NCBI GenBank assembly: GCA_036873135.1
Contig: JAPTYO010000007.1
Span: forward strand, 28,874,763 to 28,938,762
Source: Clarkia xantiana subsp. parviflora
Lineage: Eukaryota; Streptophyta; Magnoliopsida; Myrtales; Onagraceae
Direction: 5' to 3'
DNA length: 64,000 bases
How positions within the stretch are numbered: position 1 is the stretch's first letter; each line of letters opens with the position of its first letter. Below are positions 1 through 11,299 of this stretch, piece after piece. The notes under the pieces were generated by a model. It searched no databases. It was given only the letters and a program-made list of their open reading frames with translations, and had not been told where the DNA came from. Made by a program: the position numbers and the translations under genes.

Positions 1-787
1 CAAATATAAAACTTTTGAATCATACTACAAGAAAGTAAACACTCATAATTACAAGTGTGGGTGATTAAATTGCCTCATTGAATAGCTAGCTACATTAAAT
101 GAAAAACAACCTTAATTACCTAGCTAGGGTTTTCATGCATGTTCTATGACTTATATGTCCACACACACCGCTGGGCCTCTCTCCAACACACAGCAGCTCA
201 GCTAGCCACACATCCTAGGACTACGCTATGCTACACTACAACGTTTGATTTACGTTTGGTCGGACCGATGCTGCAATTTTTACTGTCCTTGACTTTCTAA
301 TTTTTAACTTCTTACGTACATCTATCGGTTCTCACATTATAAAATGTACGAAATCAAACTTTTCAATTAATTAAATCGGGTTCAGCTTAATTAACAACGA
401 CTGAGCGGAGATCCAAAGTTATATGCACTATTATACAAAATCTGAAATATTAAACGAAACCAGCTACTTCTAACGAATTGCTTCAACTTTTTTTATAAAA
501 AGACCGAACTAATTAACCTGTGAGAATACACGTGTCAGTCCCTCCACAGAGATAGGATGGTGACAATTAGCCAGGTGGCGTGCAAAGACAAAAGGCGGTC
601 AGCTGAAACTTGACTGTACTTCTTACTTACTGCATGCTGCTACCACAACCCAGCTGTCTGTCCTATCCTATTCCTATCCCTTCCCTCCCTACGTCACCAT
701 ATATTCATTACTATCACTAACTAACTAAAAACAATAACCATGTAAATATTTAGTATATTGGTTAATATGTAGCTCGTTAACTAAAAT
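1..787. other. Intergenic sequence, no gene seen
   Basis: No open frame of useful length or recognisable domain is present. The stretch is AT-rich, with short stress-type motifs such as an ACACGTGTCA G-box-like site near 528-537. It could be promoter sequence of a gene lying outside the window, but nothing here proves it. Confidence 0.5.
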
Positions 788-1237
788 GTTATAGCCGGTG
801 GCGGACTAGGGATGGCAACGGGGCGCGGGGCACCGACGATCCGCGGTGCCCCGACCCGAATTTGACCCGAAAACCCGTGACCCGCGGGTCACGGGGCGGG
901 TTCGGGGCGGATCAGTCGCGGGGCGGGGCGGGGCGGGGGCGGGTCTGGGGGTCGCCCCGCCCCGCTGACCCGCCCGTGTATAGCCTATTATATAAAAAAT
1001 TATATAAGTTATTACTGTTATTTTATTAGGGATATCAAAAAAGAAGTTATATTATTAGGGACTAATATGTTATTATTTTTAGTAAATGTGAAGTTAGAAC
1101 TTAGAAATCTAGGGTTCCTGCCGTTTTTCATTACTCTCCTTTTTCTCATTTCTCTCCTCTCTGGTCTTACAGAGGCGCGCGGCAGGAGATAGGCAGACAG
1201 CCTCAGCCTCAGCCTCAGCAGTCAGCCAGCACCGTCC

Positions 1238-1342
1238 GGCCGCTCCGCCCTCCAACTATCGGCCGCTCCGCCCTCTAACTATCGGCCGGCTCCGCCCTCC
1301 AACTACCGGCCGGCTCCGCCCCCGGCTCCGCCCCCAACTACC
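1238..1342 (+). repeat. Short tandem repeat in the hAT 5' leader
   Basis: About four units of 23-25 bp with core GGCCGCTCCGCCCTCCAAC follow one another, the last with an internal duplication of the CGGCTCCGCC part. They lie in the presumed untranslated first exon of the hAT transposase gene. Confidence 0.75.
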
Positions 1343-2613
1343 GGCGGCCGACTCTCCATCTGCAGTTCCACAGCTCTAGCTACGTCCGAGGTAAATAAAT
1401 TAGCAAATTTATACACAATCATACTTGTATAATTAGAGAAATTATGTATCTAGGTTGTTGCCATGATGATACATAAAAAAATTAATACTTAAGCTCTATA
1501 GTTTTTTTTCTAAGGTTAGGAATGAGAATATGAGATTGCTTTTGGTAGAAATTCTATGTGGGTGGATCGATTCTGCAGGTTAGAACAATTTAGTTCTGAG
1601 AAGAGCAAATGCTATGAACATTTTGTGATTTTGATGTGTATAAGAGTGCAAGAAAACTTTATGTATTAATAATTGAGTTTGTTATTTTAGTATTTATTAA
1701 TAAATTGTTAAGTCTAACTCAAACTGAAGTTATGTAATTGTCTATTTGTGTTACTCACAATATGTTACTGATTGACAGAAAAAATGGTTGAACCTGAGGG
1801 TGCAAGTTCTATGGCTAGCACGGCTGGTTCGGTTTCTAATGCAGTTCCAATTGGTGAATCCCCTTCAACAATGGTTGGTTCACAACCAATTAGTGGAAGC
1901 CTTCCTGTTGGTACTGATGGCAGCAATCTTCCTACAGATCCTCCTACAGTTAATCTTGAGAATGGTGAAGGTGAAAATTCAGCTAATGTGTCAAAAAAGA
2001 GGAAATCTGAGGTATGGAAGCATTTTGAAGAAAAGATAATTAAAGGTGCTGTAAAGGCTATATGCAAATATTGCAGTAATGTGCTTGGTGGTGATCCTAA
2101 AAGTGGTACTACCCACTTGCATAATCATCTTAAACGGTGTAATAAGCGGAACAGCAAGGATGCAAAGCAGATGTGGATTAACTATGCAAAAAAGAAAAAT
2201 GTCGATACCGAAAAAGTTGGAATATCAAATGCTGATCCTTTGGTAGTTAGAGGCAAGATTGCAAGGATGATAGTACTGCATGGGTTTCCTCTATCCGTTG
2301 TTGATTATGTTGGATTTCGAGAAGTTTGTTCGGAATTGAATCCAACATTCAAGATGGTTTGTCGAAATACAATTCGAGGTGATATTGTGCACTACACCAG
2401 AGCGTGTTTTTTGTGGCTGCTAGAAAGGTCACAAAAGATCGCAAAACAGTCACATAATAAATCAGTGACCAAAAAAATGTTTGTCACAGGGTGGTCACAG
2501 TAGATAAGGTTGCTAAATGAAATAGTGACCATATGAAAAACTAGCCACTAAATAAAGCATGAATTTGTGACTACGCCAAAGAGTCACTAATTAATTGTGA
2601 TATTAATGATGGT

Positions 2614-2860
2614 TTTTATTGGTAAATAAAATGAATGGGCTAGTAGTGGCAACCCTAGGCCCACCCCGTTATGTAATGTCCGGACTTTCATTTCATTTGC
2701 AAGTGTATCATACTTATGAACAAACGGCCCCTTAGGGGGGGTCCTCCTTTCCCAGGAAATGATTTTAATCAGGTCGCTAGGGGGATTCGAACTCGTGACC
2801 TCGGAGCAAAACCACACGGCAGTCAGCGCTCTCAACCACTAGACCACAACTGATGTTGGT
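2614..2860 (-). mobile_element. tRNA-derived SINE inside the CACTA element
   Basis: On the minus strand the head carries a pol III A box (TGGTCTAGTGG) and a B box (GAGTTCGAATCC) about 30-35 bp apart, as in a tRNA-like SINE. A non-tRNA body and a short A-rich tail follow. An exact 14-bp duplication ATATTAATGATGGT flanks it at 2600-2613 and 2861-2874. Length is about 247 bp. The head resembles a tRNA but does not fold into a full gene, so it is not annotated as tRNA. Confidence 0.87.
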
Positions 2861-2989
2861 ATATTAATGATGGTAGAAATATATATATATATATATGTTT
2901 AAAAAATATTATTTATTTGTTTTTTATTTATTAGTTTTCTAATTGAAACTAATAAAATAAAATATTAAAGAGTGATGATTTACAAATTA

Positions 2990-3830
2990 CTCTCAGTTAA
3001 ACCATATCAACATACTTCCTACTTTGGAGTATTCATAATTATTATATATATCAATATCAATACATGTATAAAATTACGTACATTAATAAGAGACAACTCC
3101 TAAATAAAATCTCATATATAATCTTACAACATATAACTCTAAATAAATGGTACAAAATATATGCAAATTTATTTTGATACAATATACCCATCTTAAAGGA
3201 AGTAGGTGACATTGTCAATAAGTATAAATGATTCTATATGTCTCTCCTGAATTCATATGCATCTTACTCGATAGAATCCTGCAAAACAATGAAGAACATG
3301 ACGACGATGGCACGCATGGCAGTCGTGAAACCCGACAGAAGATATTCGACAATCCATTTCGTATCCATGGCGGTTTTTTCTTCAAATTAACATTTAGATA
3401 TGCTAGATAGATCACGTCAGGATCCAATGGATAGAGAGAACCGAAAATATTACCTATGGAGGCACTGCGGAAGCCAATGACTGTCGCTACCACCACCTTC
3501 CAATTATATAAATTCTGATGTATGCACCCTCAAAATTGAATTCTCAGATAGATTGATCGAGAAATTCAGAGAGGAAAAAGAGGGAACTGCAAAAACGCAT
3601 GGTGGCCGGAGGAGATTGATGAAGATCAACTAAAGATTCTAGTGTTTTAAGGAAGATGAAAAGAGCTTTCACATACAAATGCATATGGAATAGATGGACA
3701 CTTCAACGGCTAGGGAGCTCCCATCTTGTGTGATGGCCTCCCACTTATCACGAGCTTTGTGAGAAATTTAAGGGAGATTGAATAATTGAGATAACTATAA
3801 TGGCAGTTATTTGAGATATTTAAAGAAAAA
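2990..3830. other. CACTA interior of unknown origin
   Basis: This part of the CACTA element is less AT-biased than its ends. It holds a 93-codon minus-strand frame at 3215-3496 with a possible splice donor inside it. No transposase motif is seen. Capture of a host gene fragment is possible but unproven. Confidence 0.35.
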
Positions 3831-6800
3831 TTTAGGCCATATTATTATTAAACGTGAGATAAAAGATGGACTGGTCCATCATCTAAGGTATAAAAAACAG
3901 TTTTTATTTATTTTATATATTTAATTTCTAGCTAATTTGTAAATAATTTATCTTATGTTCGGCCAAAATAATAATAATAATTTATTTTCTATTTAATTAT
4001 TTGTTTATTAGTAGCACTTTCTTTTTTTTTTCAAATATATTCTTCTACTACTAAATAACTATAATTACTTTATCATAAAATACATATAATAAATTATCAA
4101 TGATAAACTATATTATTATTGTTTGGAGATTAGTTATAGTTAGCTACTTTTTTTTTTGGCAAGATATAAACTATTTCTCCAAACCAAAGTTATATGCCCA
4201 ATAATATTTGTGAAAATAAATAAAATTATCAACTTAAATTCAACTAATTTTAAATATATGATAACAAAACAAAATGGTGTAATATACACATATGGAATGG
4301 TAGGAATAAAACGAACTAATATTAAAACTTCATTTACAATTTTTTAACTAGATGAAAATCATCACATATTATATTTAGCAGTGGTACCTATCCAAACAAA
4401 TATTTAGTAACTAAAACTTTCAATTATCGCCATGTGTTTAGCTAGTACATATATGTTTCACTTTTCTTTGGACACAAATTGGTTGTCATTAGCAACTAAA
4501 TACTAGTTCATCACTAAATAGTTTCACGAATATATAATTTTTGACTAAATTCATATGTAGTTACTAAAAAATTAAATTTTAGTGACTAATTATATTATGG
4601 TCACAAAATATTCATCACTAAAAATATGTTTTTTTGTAGTGGTGAATTTGTACGCTGATACAAGGAAGGAGGCTATGAATATGTTGGCAATGACTAATAG
4701 TAGAGTTTCTATAACAACCGATATGTGGACATCATCGAGCCAACAAAAAGGTTACATGGCAATTACATCTCACTTTATTGATGAAAAATGGTCTTTGCAA
4801 AGCATTATCTTGAGGTACCAACATATCTTTTTATTTGTTAATTTTATATTAGATATTATTATAATTTATTTCATAAACATTGTTTTCCTTTTACCTCTTT
4901 TAGGTTTGCTTATGTTCCAAGTCCACATACTGCGGAGGCATTGACAGATGTACTTGCTGAATGTTTTCTTGATTGGAATGTGGATAGAAAGATATTAGCC
5001 GTTACGGTTGATAACTGCACTACAAATGATGCTATGATCCGCAAACTCTTGGAAAGGTTAGACTCTTCTGCTCTCTTGCTAGAAGGAAGGTTAATGCACA
5101 TGAGATGTTCTGCGCATATTTTAAACTTGATTGTGAAGGATGGTCTTGATATTATTGCCGTGGCAATTCAGAAAATCCGTGATAGTGTTGTGTTTTGGAC
5201 GGCTTCTCCTAAGAGATTGCAGAAATTTAAGGAGGCTGCTGATCAGTTGAAAATTCGATATGAAAAACAGTTAACTTCTGATTGTAAGACACGTTGGAAC
5301 TCCACGTTTTTTATGCTTAGTGTTGCACTTCTTTATAAGGACGTCTTTAAACGTGTTAAGCAAAGAGATCCTCTTTATCAAACACTGCCATCTGAGGAGG
5401 AGTGGAAGCTAGCAGATGATATATGTGAGAAGTTGTCTTATTTTTATGATGTGACTAAACTTTTTTCTGGTTCAAGATACCCAACAATGCATCTGTTTTT
5501 CAATGACATGTGTGAGATTAGGATGCAATTGGGCAAATGGATTGAAGATCCAAATACTGTGATTAGTAGCATGTCAAAGAAGATGTTGGTTAAGTTCAAC
5601 TCTTATTGGTCTGTCATTCATGGTATGTTAGGTGTTGGTGTATTCCTTGATCCTAGATATAAGATGACAACTTTGGATCACTTCTACAATAAATTGATGC
5701 CTTGTACTGCTTCTTATGATGAGTACAATAGAATTCAAACATGTATCACTGACATGATGTATCAGTACAAGCAAGAATTGGATGAACGGAAACCTAATGA
5801 GAAGGGCACTGATGAATCTGGTAACTCAACTTTGAATGATGAATCTACTGACAGCCATCGTAGCAAGAGGCAAAAGTTGTTCATGCCCTCTGTTATGAAA
5901 GCAAAAGCTTCAGGCCAAACTTGCCCTGCCACAATGGACTTGGTTAGGATTGAGTTTCAGAGTTATGTGAATGCGACATGTCTTCCTGATATGGAGAACG
6001 GGAGGAAGTGGTTTCCCTATTTTGCAAGCAATGGCAAGAGATGTTCTTGCTGTTCCAGTTTCCACTGTAGCTTCCGAGTCTTCTTTTTCTACTAGTGGGA
6101 ATGTGGTGAACAAGAATCGTAGTAGGCTCAAGCCTGAATTTGTGGAAGCATTGATGTGTTCTCAGAGTTGGTGTTGGAGTCAAATTCGAGGTACAAAATT
6201 ACTTTTAATCTTTATTTGTAATTTAATATATATATTATATATTAACTTGATCTCTCTTGAGTTTCATAGATGATTCGAGTAATGGAGATAAGATGGAATT
6301 GCCACCATGTATTGAAGATGAGGAAGATGATGTAGATGGTGATGATTCGGTGGTGAAGAGTTCATAAGTAGGTGATGTTCCAAGATGATGTGGACTATGG
6401 AGTGTGATGTTCCAATGTGTTTACTTGTTTTGTGATGAATTTAAGGTGTTTGGTAATTTGGACTTTTATTTGTATTTTCGGATGGATTTGATGTGTTTGG
6501 TGTCCGTATTTAGAGTTGGGTATGTATTTTGTAATGAATTTGGTGTGTTCGTTGTTTGAATTTGGAGTTGGATTTGTATTTTGGCATGGATTTTGTGTTA
6601 GTTTTTGGAGTTTATTTTAGATATGGAGTGGCAAAAAAAAAAAAACTGGATAAAATTTGCGGGGCGGGGCGGAGCCCCGCGGGGCGATCCGTGAAAAAAA
6701 ATTGACTGCAAAACCCGCCCCGTGACATGTGCGGGGCGGGCACGGATCTACTCAGCCGACCCGCGGGGCGGGCACGGGTCTGGCAATACCCGCCCCGCCC

Positions 6801-7421
6801 CGCCCCGTTGCCATCCCTATGGCGGACGCAGAAAACTGGTATTTGGGGACAATTTTAAAAATTAAAAGTGCATATTTTTTTTTATCGCAAAAAAAAAAAA
6901 AAGAAGAACATAAAACATATAAAGCCGTACTACATAGTTATAAAAAAAGTCATACTATTACGTAAGTTATAATGCATTACACAGTTTTATAATAAACGAA
7001 AACTAATACTACTAGTTTACTATCTATAATTATTTTCTACGAGGTTTTTGAAAACGATTCAGTATAGCATCATTGGTAACCTCTGAAGATAGTAGTATTC
7101 AGTGATTGATCTAGTGAAAAAAGTTAGTTTTTTTTCTTCTTACTACAACAACAATTTCATCTTCCTCATTCAGAATTCTTCTAATTCCTATACGGCGTAG
7201 CATTTACTCAAAACCCTTCTTAATTTTTATTTAAATGACAATAAATAAATATTTTGTATTCAGCCCCTATTATTTATAAGGAAAAAATAGCTATTTAGGG
7301 GCTATTTTGTAATTTTAGTTGTATTATATATATATATATAATATGTTTAAAAAAATCTGAAGAAAAAAAATGGGGACATTTAGTTTCCCTTACTTAACGT
7401 AAATCCGCCACTGGTTATAGC

Positions 7422-9430
7422 TTTAAATCCCGATTTTTTTTATAATAATATATAAATATATTTAGTCAGTATTTAACTATACATTTAAATATATTCATTC
7501 TTCTTTGCCATTTACAATCTAGTTGTCATCCTTAATGGTTCATAGGATCGCTCCGCAGAATTTATTTTTTATCTAATTGTCCTTAGATCTTAATTAAGTT
7601 AACAGGTGAATGCTTGAATTTAATCTTTATATTTTAATGTTCTCTCTTACATGTGCCTGAAATATTTTAAATTCTCACGTGAATTTTTTTAATAATGAGA
7701 TTTAAATTTGATGCTACAGAGATTTTAATATGCGTATTCTGATACCATGTGAAATTTCAGATTTTAACAACTTAAACAACTATATTAAAAACTTAAACTA
7801 TATGTTAATGCATGATTTAGTTTGACTCAAATAGGCTTAATTTGAAATGTGTATTATGACTCTTCAAAATTTATTTTTTCTTTTTTATAAATGTACGGCA
7901 TGTGAGAGGCCTGCAACTGCAAGGCTGCAACTACAAGTGGCCCCGTGATTAACATCATTAAAATGTTTTTAAAAAATCATCATTAAAATGAAAACGTAAG
8001 AGAATAAAAAATAATAATAAAACCAGAAAAATAATAAAATAAATGATATTTGTGGTTTGCAATAATTTGCAGTACGAGTAGGACGTGTACGTAATAGTAA
8101 GATTCTTTCCACGAGAGGAATTGAGAAAGAAAAGCAGTCTCCCCACCAAAAGACGCACCACGCCAAGCCCTCTTCTCTTGATATGATATATTTTGTACCT
8201 TTTGGAATTGGATTATTATCTTTTCAGTAATAATAATTAAACCCTCTTTGTCCATTTATATAATGTAAACTTTTTGTAACATAAATCTATTACGTAAAGG
8301 GTTCAATATTTCATCATTTAATTAGATGAAGGAGTTTACACTCTAATAAAATTTTCAAAAAAATATATATATATTTATGATTATCAGTTTACTCTTTATA
8401 AACTGATCAGCACAAGTGTAACTCACCATAGCTGCTCTAAAGCCTAAATTTGAGAATAATAATAAGGCCTAATGGGCCCAAAAAAGGCCCAGTTATCACG
8501 CTCAGTCCACTAGGCCATAAAATAATGTTCAAGCTCTATGAGAAGATGAACCGCCAAACTGGGATTGACATTAGTGCCCTATTTTTCTTACTTCAAATCG
8601 TGTTTTATTGTTAAGATTTCGATACATGTTATTAGATTTAGTATTTTCATTTTATGATTCATCAATTTCAATAGGTCGTTAGAAAAAAACCACAAAATTA
8701 ATTACACGTATTAAAATTACAACAACAATGCACGAATGAGACAGGAAGAGTGTGAGGCAATGGACAAATAACGATTCATCAGTCATCTAAACCAACCGAC
8801 CACCAGTAAACCAATGGAAGATGACTGTGAAAGAGTTCACATTACCGCCGTTTTCAATCAAATAGATCAGTATTTTAGAACGGTTTTAATCGCAAATTAC
8901 CGGAACGAGAATTTTAAAACAAGCATACGGCCCGATCTTGGCTTTCCCAAGGCCCTTTGTATTTTGGAAAATATTCCGATGAATTCACTCATGCATATAT
9001 AATTCTACTAACCATGTAAATTATCATACGCAAGTAACATTCATCAAACAAACCACACACATGCTTACGCGTCATGCGTCTAATGTTCCGAGGAACTCAA
9101 CTCACGCTTGCATACATAATTCTACTTCCAAGTAAATTATCAAATGCGGCTACATCCTCAACATTCTAGCATACATGTCAAACATGAATCATTCACATCC
9201 ATCATACATATTTGGCGACTGGTTTTTCGATTTTAAAATAATTTTAAACATTAGGGGCTGATTTGCAATTCATGCTTATATTCAATCACACAACATTCTA
9301 GACATGAATCTTAGGCATTACCAACTATCACAGCATGTTTATCCTAGTGCGCATTCCATATATTTTACCAGGGCTCCGCCCACAACAAGCAGTATCCAGC
9401 TAGCTTGACTCAGTCAAGGCAACAGTTCTA
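7422..9430. other. Intergenic, AT-rich, with degraded repeats
   Basis: No gene is recognisable. The piece near 8570-8640 resembles one arm of the inverted-repeat element at 32559-32765. Two diverged copies of a ~75-bp segment, with core CATANATAATTCTACT and GTAAATTATCA, occur near 8970-9045 and 9090-9165. Confidence 0.5.
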
Positions 9431-9434
9431 ATCA

Positions 9435-9438
<4 letters not shown>

Positions 9439-9486
<48 letters not shown>
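9439..9486. repeat. (AT)n microsatellite
   Basis: About 24 uninterrupted TA dinucleotides. Confidence 0.95.
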
Positions 9487-9491
<5 letters not shown>

Positions 9492-9714
9492 AACAATTAC
9501 AATTCAGCCTTCTAATTAATCCAGTCCCAAAAACATGTATCTCCGAGATCCATCCCCATAATCGAAACAAGACATAAAGGTCTTACCGTTATGTAAATAA
9601 CATCAAACCCTTGAGCACTGTGTAAGGTATTTTAGGTTCTAAACATTTGGATTTTAAAATTTGAATACCCTATTTAATTGACTTGCATTCGGTTATGAAA
9701 ATTCAGTTAGGTTC

Positions 9715-9950
9715 AGCCATTTTCGGTTCGGTTTGGTCTGGTTCGGTTCAGAGAAATACGGTTCGGGTCCGGTTCTAATTTTAAAATCTGGTTCAGTCCG
9801 AACCGGTCCAATTAAAATAGGGTTTGGTTCGGTTCAACACACAAAACCAGTTCGGTTAGATCCACTTAGTTACCCCGGTCCGACCCGACTAGGTCGAACC
9901 GATTGAGAAAATCCGGTTCGGTTTTATTTAATCCCGGTTTGACATATTGG
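9715..9950. repeat. GGTTCGG-type clustered short repeats
   Basis: Dense, imperfect CGGTTCGGTT, CCGGTTC and their inverse motifs fill about 230 bp of an AT-rich region. Tracts like this are common in subterminal zones of hAT and CACTA elements. No matching terminus or TSD was found here, so it is left as a repeat tract. Confidence 0.6.
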
Positions 9951-10734
9951 ACTGGCCCAATAGTTTAAAAATAAAAGGTTGTGCTGAAATGTTTACTTGT
10001 GGCCCAAGTAAGGTTTTAAAGCCCAAAAATATTAAACCTAGCCACCAAGTAACATTTATTATATATAATAATTTCCAATATTATATATATATTGCCAAGA
10101 TTCTATTTATAAGATTAAATCAATCAACAATATATATATATATATAAAACTCGGCTTATATATATTAATATATATTTATTTATTGTCAATATCTTAAATA
10201 GAGTATCAAATATACTGACAATATATTTTCTCAATCTTTTAGGTAACTAAATCTATAAATAATATCTTTAACCCTATTAAATATTTAGATATATTGATAG
10301 TTATATATATTAATATGAATCTATCATAATGTTCCCAATTATAGATGTATTGCTACCTTAATTAAAAATTAAAATACGGTAAACAATATTTTAATATGAG
10401 TGTGCCGAAATTTATTTGCTTGGAGACCAAGAAATTAAAAAAAAAAAAAAACCTTGAAAAAACATTAAAATTTTCGGCAGAAACACCAAATTAGGAACAA
10501 GTGGTCAAATTTCAAGATCAAATTTTAATAAGATCTCCAATCCAATGTTTGATTTTGATAAATATTACACTTTTCTTGAAGATCGTGAGCATAAAATTAA
10601 CTAAGAACATCATGAAAATTTCGATTTTACCATCAACCTTAAAAATTGAAAATTTTAAAAATTTCTTTTAAAAATTTCGATTTTCTTTAAATTTCAAGAA
10701 CACCAATTTATCAAAATCATGAACTCCTAACACA

Positions 10735-10748
10735 GGCTCTGATACTAC
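10735..10748 (-). promoter_or_regulatory. Primer binding site of an LTR retrotransposon
   Basis: On the minus strand, TATCAGAGCC lies directly downstream of the LTR at 10749-11275. It matches the primer site complementary to initiator methionine tRNA used by many plant copia elements (TGGTATCAGAGC). Confidence 0.7.
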
Positions 10749-11275
10749 TGTTATATTACGAGGAGTAGTCACTACGGATACTAAATCATGGTACATGCTA
10801 GTAATCGAAATTACGCAGCGGAAGATCGCACATACCTCAAATGTGATATGTAATCCCTAGATCCTTCTACAAGGAGTTCACGATCCACCGGACGGCACCC
10901 GTAGAGGTTCTAGTTATGGAAGCCCTACGTGGTATAGTCTCCACAGCAAAGCCTCTTATCGATTCTTGGCACATGGACAGATCTCTGGAGTGTTGCTTAG
11001 AAAGCAAATTGGCACACCTTGGGTGAGGAGTAAGGTTCGACCGAAACACTTGGTGAAGGGGGGAGGGTTTTTTCTCTCTAAAACACTCTAATGAGGGAAT
11101 TGTGATTAACCATAAAAATCTCATAACACCATGTATTTATAGGAGGAGCAAAGTGGACAAAAGTCCACTTTGCCCACTCCTAATATTCGGCCGGCCACTA
11201 TGCATAGGGAGGCCCAATTTTGGGCCTTTTATGTCGAATGGGATTTGGGCCTGGCCCAATTACCCTAATGTGACA
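10749..11275 (-). mobile_element. 5' LTR of a copia-type retrotransposon remnant
   Basis: Read on the minus strand it starts TGTCACATTA and ends TAATATAACA, an 8/10 terminal inverted repeat with TG...CA ends. A TATA-like TATAAATAC lies inside it, and a tRNA-iMet primer site follows immediately. Length is about 527 bp. The internal region beyond it (toward 10400) has no coding capacity left, so only the 5' end of the element survives. Confidence 0.7.
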
Positions 11276-11299
11276 TGTACCTAATTTCCTTAGGTAAAC

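Larger units (their letters stand above)
2390..4641. mobile_element. CACTA (En/Spm-type) element inside the hAT transposase
   Basis: The element begins CACTACACCAG and ends with the inverse of CACTACAAAAAAAC. It is flanked by a 3-bp duplication GTG (2387-2389 and 4642-4644). Both ends carry scattered subterminal motifs of the TAGTGAC/GGTCAC type (about 2440-2590 and 4480-4620), the transposase-binding layout typical of this superfamily. Removing 2252 bp plus one GTG restores the hAT reading frame exactly, ...RGDIV joined to NLYAD..., which confirms both borders. No CACTA transposase frame is visible, so it is non-autonomous. Confidence 0.88.
1784..6367 (+). pseudogene. hAT transposase (BED finger, RICESLEEPER/DAYSLEEPER-like), broken
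   Basis: The coding pieces are 1784-2389, 4645-4814, 4904-6190 and 6270-6367. The first holds a BED zinc finger (CKYC ... HLHNHLKRC). The second carries the first catalytic aspartate region (ITTDMW). The third has the VDNCTTND region and, near its end, the hAT dimerisation domain (VPVSTVASESSFST). GT-AG introns at 4815-4903 and 6191-6269 join in frame. The start ATG at 1784 follows a splice acceptor ending at 1777. Two breaks exist: the CACTA insertion at 2390, exactly between two codons, and a frame change near 6000-6020, where the frame moves from FPYFASNGK to FPILQAMARD. The pieces total 2161 nt, one more than a multiple of three, consistent with one extra or two missing bases. It would be about 720 aa if intact. 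As it stands it is not expected to be functional. Confidence 0.85.
807..6819 (+). mobile_element. hAT transposon with BED/hAT transposase gene, interrupted by CACTA
   Basis: A perfect 19-bp TIR, TAGGGATGGCAACGGGGCG, occupies 807-825 and its inverse 6801-6819. An exact 8-bp duplication TGGCGGAC flanks it at 799-806 and 6820-6827. The subterminal zones (about 820-975 and 6660-6805) are GC-rich CGGGGCGGG-type repeats on both sides, in an otherwise AT-rich region. The element carries one transposase gene on the plus strand with a probable 5' untranslated exon ending near 1390. Removing the nested CACTA leaves about 3.76 kb, a usual size for plant hAT elements. Confidence 0.9.
796..7413. mobile_element. 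Outer short hAT-type element, split by a second hAT
   Basis: The element starts CGGTGGCGGAC and ends with the near-inverse of CAGTGGCGGATTT. It is flanked by an exact 8-bp duplication GTTATAGC at 788-795 and 7414-7421. Without the inserted hAT (807-6819) and one extra 8-bp copy, it is only about 597 bp: 796-806 plus 6828-7413. Both ends carry a similar subterminal motif (TTTGGGGACA). No transposase frame is left, so it is non-autonomous. The 8-bp duplication and terminal inverted repeats (TIRs) place it in the hAT superfamily. It is the oldest layer of the local nest. Confidence 0.75.

Noticed and set aside
2780..2860. tRNA gene on the minus strand
   Set aside because: A and B boxes are present but acceptor and anticodon stems do not form. 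The 14-bp duplication and non-tRNA body show it is the head of a SINE.
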